From: Adiantum capillus-veneris
Taxonomy: Eukaryota > Streptophyta > Polypodiopsida > Polypodiales > Pteridaceae
Direction of reading: 5' to 3'
DNA length: 62,000 nucleotides
NCBI GenBank assembly: GCA_014529385.2
Contig: CM043942.1
Coordinates: 32,673,969 to 32,735,968 of the forward strand
Shown: in pieces, positions 1 through 11,001 of the stretch
Layout: the number at the start of each line of letters is the position of its first letter
How positions within the stretch are numbered: position 1 is the first letter of the stretch
Position numbers and translations under genes: made by a program
The notes under the pieces: generated by a model
The model's input: only the letters and a program-made list of their open reading frames with translations
Told to the model about the DNA's origin: nothing
Databases searched by the model: none

Positions 1-16
1 TCAGTTTATTTTACCC

Positions 17-480
17 GTGGCCATTGAGGGATGTTTGTCTCCTGATGTCCCATACCACAATCTACAAACTTGCAAAGTTGGTGCAATGGATCTCCATGTA
101 GATTCCTTACCATCCGCCAAACTAAACGCTGTGGAGGTTGTATGCATGTTTGAGAAACACTTTCCTACTACGATGCTAACCGTTCAAGTGCATCTTCTTG
201 TTCACATAATTGATAAGGTGGAAATAGCTGGCACAGTGCATTCCAGATGGATGTTCTTTTTACAACGTTTCATGAAAACGCTCACGGGATACGTGCATTA
301 GAAGGCACGTCCGAAGGGTAGCATGGCAGAAGGTTGGCTGGTATCAGAGTCCCTAGTTTACATTGGAGAGTGGCTAGACGGATATGATAAAGCTTGAGAC
401 ACGCTATGGTGAACCATAGATGTTGAGCACATATCTGGGATTGTCATGTGCAATCTCGGTGTTGAGAAAAAATGACGGAA
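17..480 (+). pseudogene. CACTA transposase remnant (DUF4218-like region)
   Basis: The frame from position 17 matches the pattern I know for the C-terminal part of plant CACTA transposases. It has a short MCMFEKHFP segment, then VHLLVHIIDKVEIAG, then SRWMFFLQRFMKTLTGYV. After a TAG at 299-301 the same frame continues with ARPKGSMAEGWLVSESLVY, the conserved continuation, and then hits more stops from about 393. It is therefore a decayed coding sequence. Its 5' part, including any catalytic region, lies before the window. The family match is from memory of the consensus; no search was run. Confidence 0.75.
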
Positions 481-614
481 GCTCTAGAGGCTAAAATTAA
501 TCGATTTTGCATGCTTCACAATCCATGATGCAAAAGTGGATTTCACAATACGAGGATGCAAAGCAAGAGCAACAAAGAGCACAAATCAAGTGGAGACGGG
601 GAAGATGACCACCG

Positions 615-818
615 ATGCATTGTCTGGAGGAGATCGGAGAGGATGCTAATTTGGAAGCCACTGAGGTGGTGCTAGACAAGCCTGGCGCTGCTACTCTCTA
701 TGGGATGGATGCGAAGGACCTACAAAATGAAACGGAGGACATCTGCCTAAATGGAGAGCTCTATATAGACATAGGGAGTTATGATGAGTTATGCGAGGAT
801 GAGAGAGAGATCTCTTAA
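615..818 (+). pseudogene. Acidic exon-like frame downstream of the CACTA transposase remnant
   Basis: A 67-codon plus-strand frame, rich in Glu and Asp, lies between the transposase remnant and the next open stretch. I do not recognise a domain. Its place suggests the 3' end of the transposase gene or a linker exon of the same element. It opens with ATG inside a longer region with no clear splice signals, so coding status is doubtful. Confidence 0.25.
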
Positions 819-1000
819 AGCCATAAACATTGTATTTGAACAATTTTGTTCCTTTTTAAATATATATTGTATTCACGTGGAGTTTTGTCCATTCTTGTCT
901 ATATGCTATACTTGAGAAATTTAAATAATCAAATTATAACTTGTTCAAATTTTCTTCTCCATTCATCATTAAGATTTGATGTTGTTGTATTTAATGCAGG

Positions 1001-2215
1001 TATGGATGATAATCAGTTTCTTTCTTCCTTGTCACATGAGCAAAGGAGGTGGTACGAGGAGTGTCATCACTCTGGCGCACCGTCGCATCGTTCCACTCCT
1101 TCAGCGTCTCCCTCTATTTTGGAGCGATCAGCGCGCTCCGAGAGTTCGGTGTCGACTAGCAATCTACACACTCTTCTAGGCACCGACGCTCTAGTGGTGG
1201 CAACGGCGGTTGCTGTGGAGATGCCGTTGCTGATGCTTTGACACCACCTCGTAGTCACCGAGGCTCCTTACCTCTCCCTTCTTTGTCCGCCCACACACCA
1301 GCCACCACTACATCGCCATCTAGTCCACGTTTTATATGACTATCGGCCGTTCCTAGCTACACACCACTCGCTACTCCTCCGGGAGTCACCCAAGTCAACA
1401 CTCCTCGCTTCGGGGTCCAAACTCCAGTGGAGACACCTGTTGTCCGTACCCCAATCAAGACGCCACTCGAGACCCATGCCGAGATACCCAAGTTCATGCA
1501 TCACAAGCGAGAGGGCTTGCCGTACTCGATCGACATCAGCGACGGCATCATCATGGATGACAACGACAAGAAGGTGATCTCGCACATGCTCGACCTTTGC
1601 TCTCAAGTGTTTCAACACTACATACTAAGCACCTAGAGTGAATTTCTAAATGAATTAAAAGATGGAGTCATCATCATGCTGCATGACGAGTTTCCCGTGT
1701 CAAGTCAGGATGAGCGCTTCAATGAAAACCTCATGAAGGTGCAGATGCACGAATACTGCAAGCACAAGCGTTCTGAAGTGCAAAAATCAATAAAGCATGG
1801 GTGGAACAAGCCAGATTGACTGGCCAAAGAAGATTGGAAGAATGAAAAGTGAGCAGTGCGTAAGAATCCTGACAAGTGGAAGCAATAAAAGGAGGCAGCC
1901 AAAGCGCTTTAAATTCTAACATAACGTATTCTTTGTATGTTTTGAACAGTGGTCGATGACAGGACGTGACCCCACACTGTACGAGCGTAAGTATGTGGGC
2001 AGAAAGGGCTTTAATGCCCTTATCGACATTCTTAGTTCTCGCTTCGTCATGGTTAGTATTTCATTTTACTCTCTTACATTTGTTGTATTTTAATGATAAG
2101 CTAAAAGATAGATTGTTTTGTAATTATATGTTTATACTTACAGAAAGTCTTATTGTTTCTTTTTGCAGAATCCAACAAATACGCCGCTTGGACGCGATGA
2201 GACGTCTGATTAAAC
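1001..2215 (+). pseudogene. Second CACTA gene, Transposase_24-like (Ptta/En-Spm type), decayed
   Basis: After a plausible acceptor (TTAATGCAG, ending near 1000) a frame begins MDDNQFLSSLSHEQRRW, followed by a long Pro/Ser/Thr-rich part up to about 1430. Codons 1427-1636 hold a charged stretch (PYSIDISDGIIMDDNDKK). Past a stop at 1634-1636, positions 1795-1910 read as KPDWLAKEDWKNEK-like with two stops. This recalls the NKPDW...W motif I associate with plant Transposase_24 proteins. A further exon-like part (about 1961-2050) and one at 2168-2215 follow an intron-like gap. The order of a DUF4218 gene followed by a Pro-rich second gene fits CACTA elements. Stops show it is inactive. Confidence 0.5.
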
Positions 2216-2591
2216 GGCGTCAATCTAACCATAGCCAGATAGCACTAGTTTTCTTTTGTCATAGCATGTATAATGGATGACGTGTACATCATTTTTGTAA
2301 CTACTGGTCAACGATGTATTTTCTCAATAATGACATTTGTGTTGTAACTATTACATTTTGGTCAAAGCTTAACAATCAAGTGATTTTGCCTATGATGTGT
2401 ATAATTTTGTCATTGTATACTTTGTCAATTCACTTTCGTCGAAATACTTTTGTCAGTTTTGGATCTTTATTTTGGAAACAATGTTCAATATGGTTGATGA
2501 ATGCCCTGCCACCCAGATTTTTTTATTCTTGGGCATCGCTATAGGCGTCTTTATGTAAGGTTCTACAGCGTTGCTAAATAAGGTCTGTATG
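2216..2591. other. CACTA 3' non-coding part up to the gypsy insertion
   Basis: AT-rich sequence with no supported gene. The last 60 bases carry CGCTATAGGCGTC-like and GCGTTGC-like words that recur at 33968-34090 across the gypsy insertion, which ties the two flanks together. The final seven bases (2585-2591, CTGTATG) recur at 33961-33967. Confidence 0.55.
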
Positions 2592-3113
2592 TGTTTGGCG
2601 GACAAAGCTGCGGTTTCCAGAGAAGGAGTCACATTTTAGTGGGAAACCCTTGCAAAATTCTTTTGTAAGAGAGCATCTCTAAGCCGAGAACTTGTGAAAG
2701 AATTTATGATTATTTTTGTGGGAGCAATTGTATAGTGGAGATCCAGTTAGAAGTTTAGGAATTTTTGGTCGGACAAGCCATTTGTAAAGACCTAAACTGT
2801 AAAGGTTAGTTTTGTAAGTTTGAACATTATCTTCTTTTATGAGAAGTTTAAGAAGACAGCGTACGTTTGAGAGCTCTATCTTGCTCCAACTTGTAATCTT
2901 CGCTACTTTGGCTACGATAATCCGAATTCAGATTCGTTTATTGCATTGTGTTCCTCTTACTTTGCTCTTCCATTCAAGTGTAATCATTGAAGATTCGGTG
3001 TAGGTGTTCAACTACAACTTTGAGACCTTAAATTGCTATTTTGAGTGCATATATGCATATTTTATGTTGTTTTGACCCTGGGAGAGGCTTTAGGGACCCT
3101 TAAACGATCCTTT
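2592..3113 (+). repeat. Gypsy 5' LTR, first part
   Basis: Aligns with 27321-27840 of the 3' LTR, including the opening TGTTTGGCGG and the AGAGAAGGAGTCACATTTTA segment. It is broken after 3113 by the copia element. The five bases CCTTT (3109-3113) are repeated at 16787-16791. Confidence 0.9.
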
Positions 3114-3305
3114 TGAAGGTGTACGAGCGGAAGTGCAATGCGAGAGAGAGTGTGAGAAGAAGAGCACGACGATATGGTGAACTCGCTCTACTGTAATGTG
3201 TAGAGCATAGTGAGTTCTTATTAGGTTTTTACAAAAGAATATATGTACATACCTGGCGGCCCGCCCACTTACCTGGGCGACCACATTAGGCTTTATACCC
3301 CAACA
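3114..3305 (-). repeat. Copia 3' LTR (192 bp)
   Basis: Plus-strand ends are TGAAGG and CCCCAACA. It matches 16595-16786 with scattered substitutions. On the minus strand it is preceded by the purine-rich AAGTGGGAGG, a normal plus-strand primer. Confidence 0.92.
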
Positions 3306-3394
3306 ACCTCCCACTTAAAGTCCAATGTGGTACTTAAAGTGTGAGAGAAGCTACTATACAAGCTAATATACAAGAGATGTAGAGAGGTGGTGTA

Positions 3395-6300
3395 CTACCC
3401 TACACCTAACTGCTTGCGAAAATGCGCAAAGCTCTCTGAGGGAAGTCCTGTTGTAAGTAGATCACCAGGATTTTATGTGGTGTGAACTTTGACAAGCTGA
3501 AGTTGCTTATCCTTTAGCATTTCCCTGATGAAATGATACTTCACATCCACATGCTTTGTATTTGAGTGATAAACTGGATTGCGAGCCAATTGTATAGCAC
3601 TTTGACTATCACAATATAACACAAACATCTCTGCTTTGATTCCCAAGTCTGTTACTAGTCGATTAAGCCAAATTGATTCTTTGCATACCTCTGATGGTGC
3701 AACATATTCAGCCTCTGTAGTAGACTGAGTAACACAATCTTGTAATCTAGAACGCCATGATACTGCTCCACCAGCCAATGTAAAGACATACCCTGACCTA
3801 GACCTTCGGTTGTCTAAGTCACCTACATAATCTGAGTCTGTAAAACCCTTTACACTTAGCTCCTGACTCCCATAGCATATACGCGTACTCTTTGTAGCTT
3901 TCAGGTATCTCAATATTCCTTTCACTGCCTCCCAATGTTTCTTGCCTGGGTTTGACATGTATCGACTTACTACTCCCACTGCAAATGCAATTTCTGGGCG
4001 AGTAGCAATCATTGCATACATAAAACTACCCACTGCAGACGCATATGGAATCTTATCCATTTCAGCCCGTTCTTCCTCAGACACAGGACAATCTTGTTTG
4101 CTAAGTTTCACATATGGTGGCAATGGAACACTCAATGCCTTTCCCTTCTCCATATTGAAACGTTGCAAAACCTTGTCAATATACTCTGTTTGAGATAACC
4201 AAATCAACTTCTTTGATCTGTCTCTCTCAATGTGCATACCAAGTATATGACTTGCCTAACCCATGTCTTTCATGTCAAACGATTTTTCCATCTTTGACTT
4301 CAAAGCTGAAATTTATTCCAAGTGCTTTCCAGCAATCAACATGTCATCCACATACAAAATAAGGATCAGCCAACTACCATCCTTAGCCTTCTTTGTATAT
4401 AGACAGTGATCGAACTCACTACGTTTGTAGCCTTGAGAAAGCATAAACTTGTGGAACTTATGGTACCATGCCCTCGGTGATTGTTTTAAGCCATAAAGAC
4501 TCTTTAACAACTGGCATACCCAATCTTCCTTGCCTTTCTCAACAAACCCTTCTGGCTGCTGCATGTAAATTTTCATATCTAAATCACAATGCAAGAACGC
4601 TGTCTTGACATCCATTTGGTGCAACACCAAATCGAATATGGCAACCAATGCAAGAAAGCATCTCAATGTAGTCATCTTGGCCACCGGAGAGAAGACTTCA
4701 TCAAAGTCAATGCCTTGTTCTTGCTTAAAGCCCTTGGCAACAAGCCTTGCTTTGTACTTTGGCTGACTATCATGAGCAGTGATCTTATACCTATAAACCC
4801 ATTTACAAGGTAGAGCCTTTTTGCCCTGTGGTAATTTAACTAGCTTCCATGTCTTGTTTTTATGCAGAGCTATCATCTCTCACTGCATGGCCAACTGCCA
4901 ATTCCCGGAGTCCTTCATTTGCACTGCTTCCTTGTAACATGAAGGCTCATTGCAATCAGTCAACATGACATAGTTCATAGATGGAACAAACCTATCAGAA
5001 GGTCGCGTGACACGTCCAGATCGACGCACAATAGGTGGCTCAAGCTTAGCCACAACCTGTGGTTCCACTCTATCCTGTCCTTGCTCCTCTTGAGCCCTGG
5101 CATTTTGTCTTGCACGTGCAGGTCCATCTTCTTGGAAGACAACTCTTCTAATCTCCTCAACCCTCTCTGGTTTAGAATGATATTTGGATTCATTAAAGTG
5201 AACATCATTGTTGTGGACAACCTTTCTGGATTCGGGATCCCAAAGTCTGTACCCCATCTCACCAGAATTACCATAGCCTAGAAAGATGCACTTTCTACTC
5301 TTTGGCTCAAGTTTGTAGCTAAATTCCTTTGGAACGTGAGTATATGCCTCACAGCCAAAGACTCTGAGATGCTTGTATGAGGGCATTTTTCCTGACCATA
5401 CCATCTCTAGCACTGAGTCCTTCTGCAAAACCTTGCTAGGAGATCTATTTACAAGATGAACAGCTGTTGATACAGCTTCAGCCCAAAACCCATTTGGCAG
5501 TTGTGCATTAGACAACATACTTCTGACCTTCTCTTGTATAGTCCTATTCATCCTCTCAGCAACACCATTTTGAGAAGGATTGTAAGGAGCAGTAAGTTCA
5601 CGTTTTATACCTTTTGACTCACAAAAGTCATGAAAGGCCTTTGAAACATACTCTCCACCATTGTCAGTGCGTAAGCATTTAAGCTTCTTGCCACTCTGAT
5701 TCTCCAGAAGTGTCACAAACGTTTTGAAAACACTAAACGCTTCATCCTTGTGCTTGAGAAAGTAAACCCATACTTTCCTCGAGTAATCATCAATAAATGT
5801 CATAAAGTAAGAAGATCCCCTTAGAGATAGGTTAGGCATAGGTCCACACAAATCATTATGAACAAGTGCCAACTGTGTATCTCTTCTACTGCTTCTATGC
5901 TTATGTGGCTACTGTGTTTGCTTACCATACAGACAATGTTCATAGAATTCAAAATCATTAAATGAAAATCCAGGCAAATAACCAGAACGAGACAAGATTT
6001 GTATTCTTTTCTTGGACATATGTCCTAACCGGCTATGCCACAAAGAAACGTTCGGCTGCTCGGTTACATTGATTAGATTTTTAGAGACATTTGATACATA
6101 AATCATGTAAAGTCCTCCAGACTATACTCCATGTGCTACTGTCATAGAACCCTTGGATATCTTCCACATGTTCTGTCCAAAAGTGGTGACGTAGCCAGCA
6201 TCATCAACTAAACCTGTACTGATCAAGCTCTTTGTAATTGCGGGAACATGTCTCACATTCTTCAGCATGAAAGAAGAGCCATTCTGAAACTTCAATTGAA

Positions 6301-7376
6301 CATCTCCAACACCTAAGATCTCACATGTCTGCCCATTGCCTAGCCGAACATGATCTTTAGTGGTCACATAAGAGGTAAACCACTCCTTGTTTGGAGACAC
6401 ATGAAGTGATGCCCCTGAGTCTATAATCCAGTCACTCAGTGCATTTCCATCAGATGCTGTAAGAAGAGCTGAGTCCATTGTATTCTTCAAGAAGTAGATG
6501 TCTCCTGACACTAGATTGTCATCCTCTGCAACAGTGTTTGTCACATTTATTTCTTGAATCTTCATTGAGAACTTGTTCTTCTCACCATGGTCTTCAGCTT
6601 TCTCTTTGCCTTTTTCTGCTTTCCATTCTCTGCAGTCTCTTTTCATGTGACCCTTCTTGCCACAATGGTAGCATTCTATGTCACTCTTGCCTTTAGCACT
6701 GCGGGACTTGCTATGAGACTGATTCCTCTTTCCACCTTTGTAATTTTCTTTGGTCCTTCCCCTGACAACTAAGGCTGCCCCTTTGCCTTTGTTCATTGTC
6801 TTTCTATTGGTTTCTTCAGTAAGCAGACTTCCTTCTACACCTACTATGTTCAAACCATCTGGAGGTGCAGAATTACTCAAAGCTGTGCGAAAAGTGTCCC
6901 AACTTTCCGGCAATGTGATCAACAGGAACATAGCTCTAACAGGTTCATCAAACTTGACACCTTGAGCTGAATAACTGACTATCTATTGTGTTGAATTCAT
7001 TCAGATGATTGGACATAGGTGTCCCTTCTTTCATCTTCAAGTCAAAAAGCTTCTTAAGCCAGTATACCTGTGAAGCTGCACTCTGCTTCTCATAAAGATC
7101 ACTCAGCTTTAACCATGCTTGATAAGCCAACATCTCGTGTGCTACATTGAAGTAAACGCTTTCTGCCAAAGTCAGCATAATGGTAGAAAGTGACAATTCA
7201 TCCATTTCGCTCCATTCATCTTCGTCCATATCTTCTGGTTTTATCCCCTTGAGCTTTATAGGTTTTATCTGCTTCTTTTGTACCAACACGTGCCAAATCT
7301 TCTTCTTCCACAATGGGAAATTGGTTCCATCCAGCTTCTTGATATTGTAAAGAGCGATGCCCTGTGATCGAGCCAT
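3395..7376 (-). pseudogene. Copia Gag-Pol polyprotein, broken
   Basis: Read from 7376 leftward. Gag starts MARSQGIALYNIKKLDG. A frameshift near 6950 precedes the rest of Gag, with the zinc knuckle CYHCGKKGHMKRDC near 6650. Protease shows DWIIDSGASLHVSP near 6430. The integrase core has DNGGEYV and a GVAERMNRT segment (about 5500-5750). Reverse transcriptase has MDVKTAFLHCDL and YVDDML (near 4340). RNase H has the CDSQSAIQLA and KHVDVKYHFIRE parts. The C-terminus PGDLLTTGLPSESFAHFRK ends at 3395, past a premature TAA at 3473-3475. Other in-frame stops lie near 6120, 5907, 4878 and 4311. All domains are present in the copia order (integrase before RT), but the gene is dead. Confidence 0.92.
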
Positions 7377-7587
7377 AGCTACGCTTCACAGTAGTTTACT
7401 TTTCTGGGAAAAATTCGGCAGAGTTTCCCCTGTAAACTGACCTCTGAACCAATATCAACCTGTCAAATGAACCAAGAAAGCTTCAGATTCTGCATAAATT
7501 TCGGCAGAGTCTCCTTTGTAAAATGGCTCTGGTGTACTAAAAAACAGACCAAAAAACAGCTCAAAAAACATTGTCTCTCTGACACTG

Positions 7588-7620
7588 TCATTAGGGGAAT
7601 TTTGAGGTCATTTTTGTGCC
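7588..7620 (+). repeat. Left terminal inverted repeat of the 8.1-kb transposon
   Basis: Starts TCATTAGGGGAATTTTGAGG and ends TTTTTGTGCC. It matches the reverse complement of 15688-15720 with one mismatch. Similarity fades into AG-rich sequence (TGTAGAGAGAG) on both sides. Confidence 0.88.
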
Positions 7621-7968
7621 TTTTAGCGTGTAGAGAGAGAGTGGTCTCAACCAATGGTTGAAGAGCTTCCGTTACGGAACCTCTATTTTTGAAAACTCAC
7701 AAAAAAAGCAAATATTCTATCTTTACCGCAACTTTGAGCTGGTAAATAGCAATGTAAACAAGTAAAAGTGCAAAGGCATTTAATAGCTGTCGCTTTTAGA
7801 AAGACGTACTTCTCATATTATATTGTTTTCATTTTGCACGTTGCCATCATAAAACAACGTTTGGATTATATCTCATGATCTTTTCCAGTTTTGAACCGTT
7901 TTCTGCACATTCTGCTTATTCTTCTCTTGAACTCAGACTAGACTTCTCTGCTCATTTCTTTTTTCACC

Positions 7969-8655
7969 ATGGAATCTTCATCACGATCAAAACGACTAAG
8001 AACTTCCATTGAAGCCATTATCACTTACAACACGACTGATCAAAATGGACAAAGTATAATTTCTATATTCATGCCCATTGTAGTTTCTATAGACTTGTTC
8101 TCTAATGCTGAAGTCAGAAAATCTAGAACAATGTTTTCAGTGAAGACTTTAGACTCAGCAAATGTACTTGAATTTGTGGATGAGGGTTGGAACACCAAAA
8201 CAGTGAATGGAATCACTTGTTATGTGCAAGCTGGCTCAATTGCTTGCAAATACATGATAGGGACACAAAACTTCATTATGTCATTTTATTACAGAAGATG
8301 GCACTATGTTGGTGGTCAGCTAACTCCACTTGATCAAGACATGGAGGACTTCATTGACAGCCCAATAGAAGACATTGATACATGGGTAAACAATGAGCAT
8401 CTGTCAATTGTAAAGATAAGAGGCATGTGTAGCTTACAACAATTGAGATTGGACCTGCAAAATGATGAAATTGAACTGCCCACAACATTCTGCTTTCAAT
8501 TAAATGGTAGAAAGGTAACTATTATGCCTAAAAGTCTCTTGTTCTCTTATTGGTTCTTTATTTAACTTTGACTGTTTTTGTAGGTATCAAAAAGGAATGA
8601 AAATAGGCTACAGTGCAAGGACATCTTGGATGGCATTGTACATTTGGTGCCTTAA
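7969..8655 (+). CDS. Unknown gene A of the 8.1-kb transposon (205 aa, two exons)
   Basis: Starts with ATG in a good plant context (ACCATGG). Exon 1 is 7969-8514. A short intron has donor GGTAACT and acceptor TTTTTGTAG, and exon 2 is 8584-8655, ending in TAA. The joined frame gives 205 residues. The protein begins MESSSRSKRLRTSIEAII and has a basic N-terminus, no obvious membrane segment and an acidic middle (DMEDFIDSPIEDIDTW). I recognise no domain. The frame has no stop or frameshift although the neighbouring transposase is broken, which suggests youth or selection. It points toward the H3/Ulp1 gene, with about 270 bases between their 3' ends. A function in transposition or chromatin is only inference. 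Confidence 0.6.
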
Positions 8656-8928
8656 ACATCCTTCAAGGCAATTTTGTAACACATGCGAGGATCTTATTTT
8701 GTATCACATGATTTAAAAGGATCTTTATTTTGTTATTGAAATGCAACTTTTTCAAACATCCAATGATTTGATTTTGTAACAGAGTCTTAAAACACGTATT
8801 CAATTTCAAATATTTGCACTTACATACAAGGGTCCATACAAGGGCCAATTGGTTACAAGTGGGCTATAGAATAGACAATTGGATACAATAGAGAACTGAG
8901 AAGCTTGATACAAGTGGGCTACAATAAG
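8656..8928. other. Convergent 3' spacer between gene A and the Ulp1-like gene
   Basis: AT-rich, with no supported gene. It holds the 3' ends of two genes that face each other. I see no clear terminator structure, as expected for plant genes. Confidence 0.4.
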
Positions 8929-10290
8929 CTAGAATAGTTTTTTGGCAGGAGTTTGCCTGTCCCTAGGGGACTTCCTTAATGGGGTTGGTGCTTTTGCAGG
9001 AGATTTTCTTTTTGAAGTGGGCTCTTTTGTCCTGGGAGATTTTCTTTTTGAAGTGGGCTTGACTGGAGGGCTTGAAGGCTGCTTCCTCTTTCTCTTATCA
9101 TCCATCTCTTCACTTGCCTTTTCCTGCTCACCACTCTCTTCTTCATCTTCCAGCTTTGCTTTCCCCTTCTCTTCAACATCATCATCTTCAAATACCTCTT
9201 GCAGTTCTCCATTTGCTTCAATCATATACTTGATAATCCTTGCTCTTGTCAACCATAGCACTCTCTGTTGATCTATACAAGGCAATAGAAAGCAATTTAG
9301 GAACAATAAAATGAGAAAAAATACAGCTGGCAAATATGAAATATGCTATACTTCTATATCCTGATTGTCATTGCAGTATATGACGTCCAAGAGGAGCTTG
9401 GCATGTGTCAATACCCTCCATCCACATGAATGGCTTTCAGGCTGGATTGGAACCTGCAATTCATTACATGTATTTTTGGGAAAAAATCTTTGAGGATAAT
9501 CCATTGAAGTGAACAAAGCATAAGGAATTCCAACCTTCACCACTACAAAATGGATGTCATTCAGCATCTATAAATCTTATAGTAGCACTATCCAAAATTC
9601 TTTATAAATGAGGTTCTGCTTTACTAAAAGTATGTGCTTATGGTTTACAAAATGTGTCTGCTGCTATACTTACAATTTTGCTTGACCATGTACTCCAGCA
9701 AGAGAATTGACAAAGTAGCATTTTCTTTTCACAATATCAATTGCAATTAAACTCCAATGTGAGCTATAAAAACAAGCCTCAGTTAGCCTTCTAACGTGAA
9801 TTAGCAAATTCTCTTCACAAGGTGTAGGTAGAAAACTTACCTCTCATGATAAGGAATCAAGAAAAATTCACAGATTTCCAAGTCCACATGAGTCAACCAC
9901 AAGGTGAGCTCTCTAATGTTTGTCTCTGTCCTGAGAAATTGGGAGATAGCAGGGTCTAAAATCTCCACCTTTTGTTGAAGGTCTGGCTCATTTGAATGCA
10001 TCATTAACCTTGTAAAGAGTTCTTGTTATATAAAGAGTTCTTGCTATAAACAAAAATACAGAGGAAAACAAAAACAACCTGAGGCATGTGATAAGGAGTG
10101 GAGAATTCATCTCCTTGGTTTAGTCCTTGAGAATTTCCAAGGTCTCAGAGTCAAGTGAATTGTAATCCTCCCTAGGATCCTCCCCACTGAATAGAGTGAC
10201 AACAAAACCAGTAGGATTGACACTCCTCAAGAGGGGCACTGGCTGAGGTTCCAACATGTCAAGCTCCTTTCTCTCTGCAATTTCCTTGTC
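8929..10290 (-). pseudogene. Ulp1/SENP-like (C48) protease part and basic tail, in frame with the H3-like gene
   Basis: Minus-strand exons are about 10290-10079, 10008-9841, 9763-9674, 9567-9349 and 9272-8929. The catalytic pattern is visible: FFLIPYHESSHWSLIAIDI holds the active-site His, YFVNSL sits where these proteases have Asp (here Asn), and VPIQPESHSCGWRVL holds the oxyanion Gln and the Cys. The first two introns are canonical GT-AG and keep the frame of the upstream H3-like gene; the last two junctions are one base off GT-AG. A TAA interrupts at 10120-10122. The C-terminal exon is acidic, then very basic, with repeated KRKSP and Ser/Thr-Pro units like linker-histone tails. Ulp1 proteases cut SUMO-type modifiers and are carried by several plant transposons. 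Confidence 0.68.
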
Positions 10291-11001
10291 TTACTTGGCT
10301 GTCTTTTTCCTTTCCTTTTCCTCTTCTTCAGTAATATCAAAAACTCCTACTTCAGGCTCCTTGGGCTTCCTCCATGGAGGAATGTTGAGAATATTGAATG
10401 CCTTTATATCATGCATAGGGACAGGCTCCAAAATTTTTGAAAACCTGTATGTCAGCCTCCTAAGAGTGATCATGTCTTTGTCCATCAGAGTAACCCTATG
10501 GGCATGAGCTGCACAGATATAGGCATCTTGGAAAATCTCAATCATAAAGTCCTCAGAAGCCTCCTGGATACATCCCAATGCAGTACTAGTCCACCTCATG
10601 GAAATCTTATACTCCTCTGCAACTTGTCTACACAGTCTCTGGAAGGGCAGTTTGGGAATTGCAAGATTGATGGCCTTTATGGCCTTCCTTATCTCTCTTA
10701 GACATTTGACCCCCTGCTTGAACTTTCTCTTTGTAAGGAGAGGCTTAAGCTGCACAGGCTTGGAAGCTTTCCTCTGATGTGTATCTTTCCTTTTTCTTGT
10801 TTTAGGGTCGGGTAGAGAAGAATCCTTCCTCTGAGATTTGGTCTTCTTTGTGCCAGCAGAGGTTGGTTTGCCAGGATCTTTAGAAGTGGATGGTTGGTTT
10901 GGTAAAGTAATAGCTGAAGCTTTGCTAGGCTTAGAAATCTCTTCTTCATCTTTGGATAGAGGCTCATCAACTTTCCTTGCAGTCTTCTTGGTCCTTGCCA
11001 T
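10291..11001 (-). CDS. Histone H3-like protein with CENH3-like residues (236 aa), transposon-borne
   Basis: ATG at 11001-10999 gives MARTKKTARK, nearly the canonical H3 tail (MARTKQTARK) with Lys4 and Lys9 kept. A Lys/Ser/Pro-rich stretch of about 80 residues follows. The histone fold spans about residues 99-186: CLREIRKAI, then KLPFQRLCRQVAEEY, then QEASEDFMIEIFQDAYICAA, then HAHRVTLMDKD. LREIR, KLPFQRL, QEASE, CA.HA.RVT and KD are core H3 residues. RWT at the start of helix 2 and RVTLM are the forms found in plant CENH3 rather than canonical H3. Loop 1 has canonical length, without the CENH3 insertion. The stretch ends EEEEKERKKTAK and TAA, but the same frame goes on into the Ulp1 part, so the TAA may be a mutation inside a longer fusion gene. 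Confidence 0.85.
   Translation of the reverse strand: MARTKKTARKVDEPLSKDEEEISKPSKASAITLPNQPSTSKDPGKPTSAGTKKTKSQRKDSSLPDPKTRKRKDTHQRKASKPVQLKPLLTKRKFKQGVKCLREIRKAIKAINLAIPKLPFQRLCRQVAEEYKISMRWTSTALGCIQEASEDFMIEIFQDAYICAAHAHRVTLMDKDMITLRRLTYRFSKILEPVPMHDIKAFNILNIPPWRKPKEPEVGVFDITEEEEKERKKTAK

Noticed and set aside
10291-11001. Ordinary replication histone H3 gene
   Set aside because: A long non-canonical linker and C-terminal extension, and RWT/RVTLM residues, rule out a standard H3, though the fold is clearly H3.
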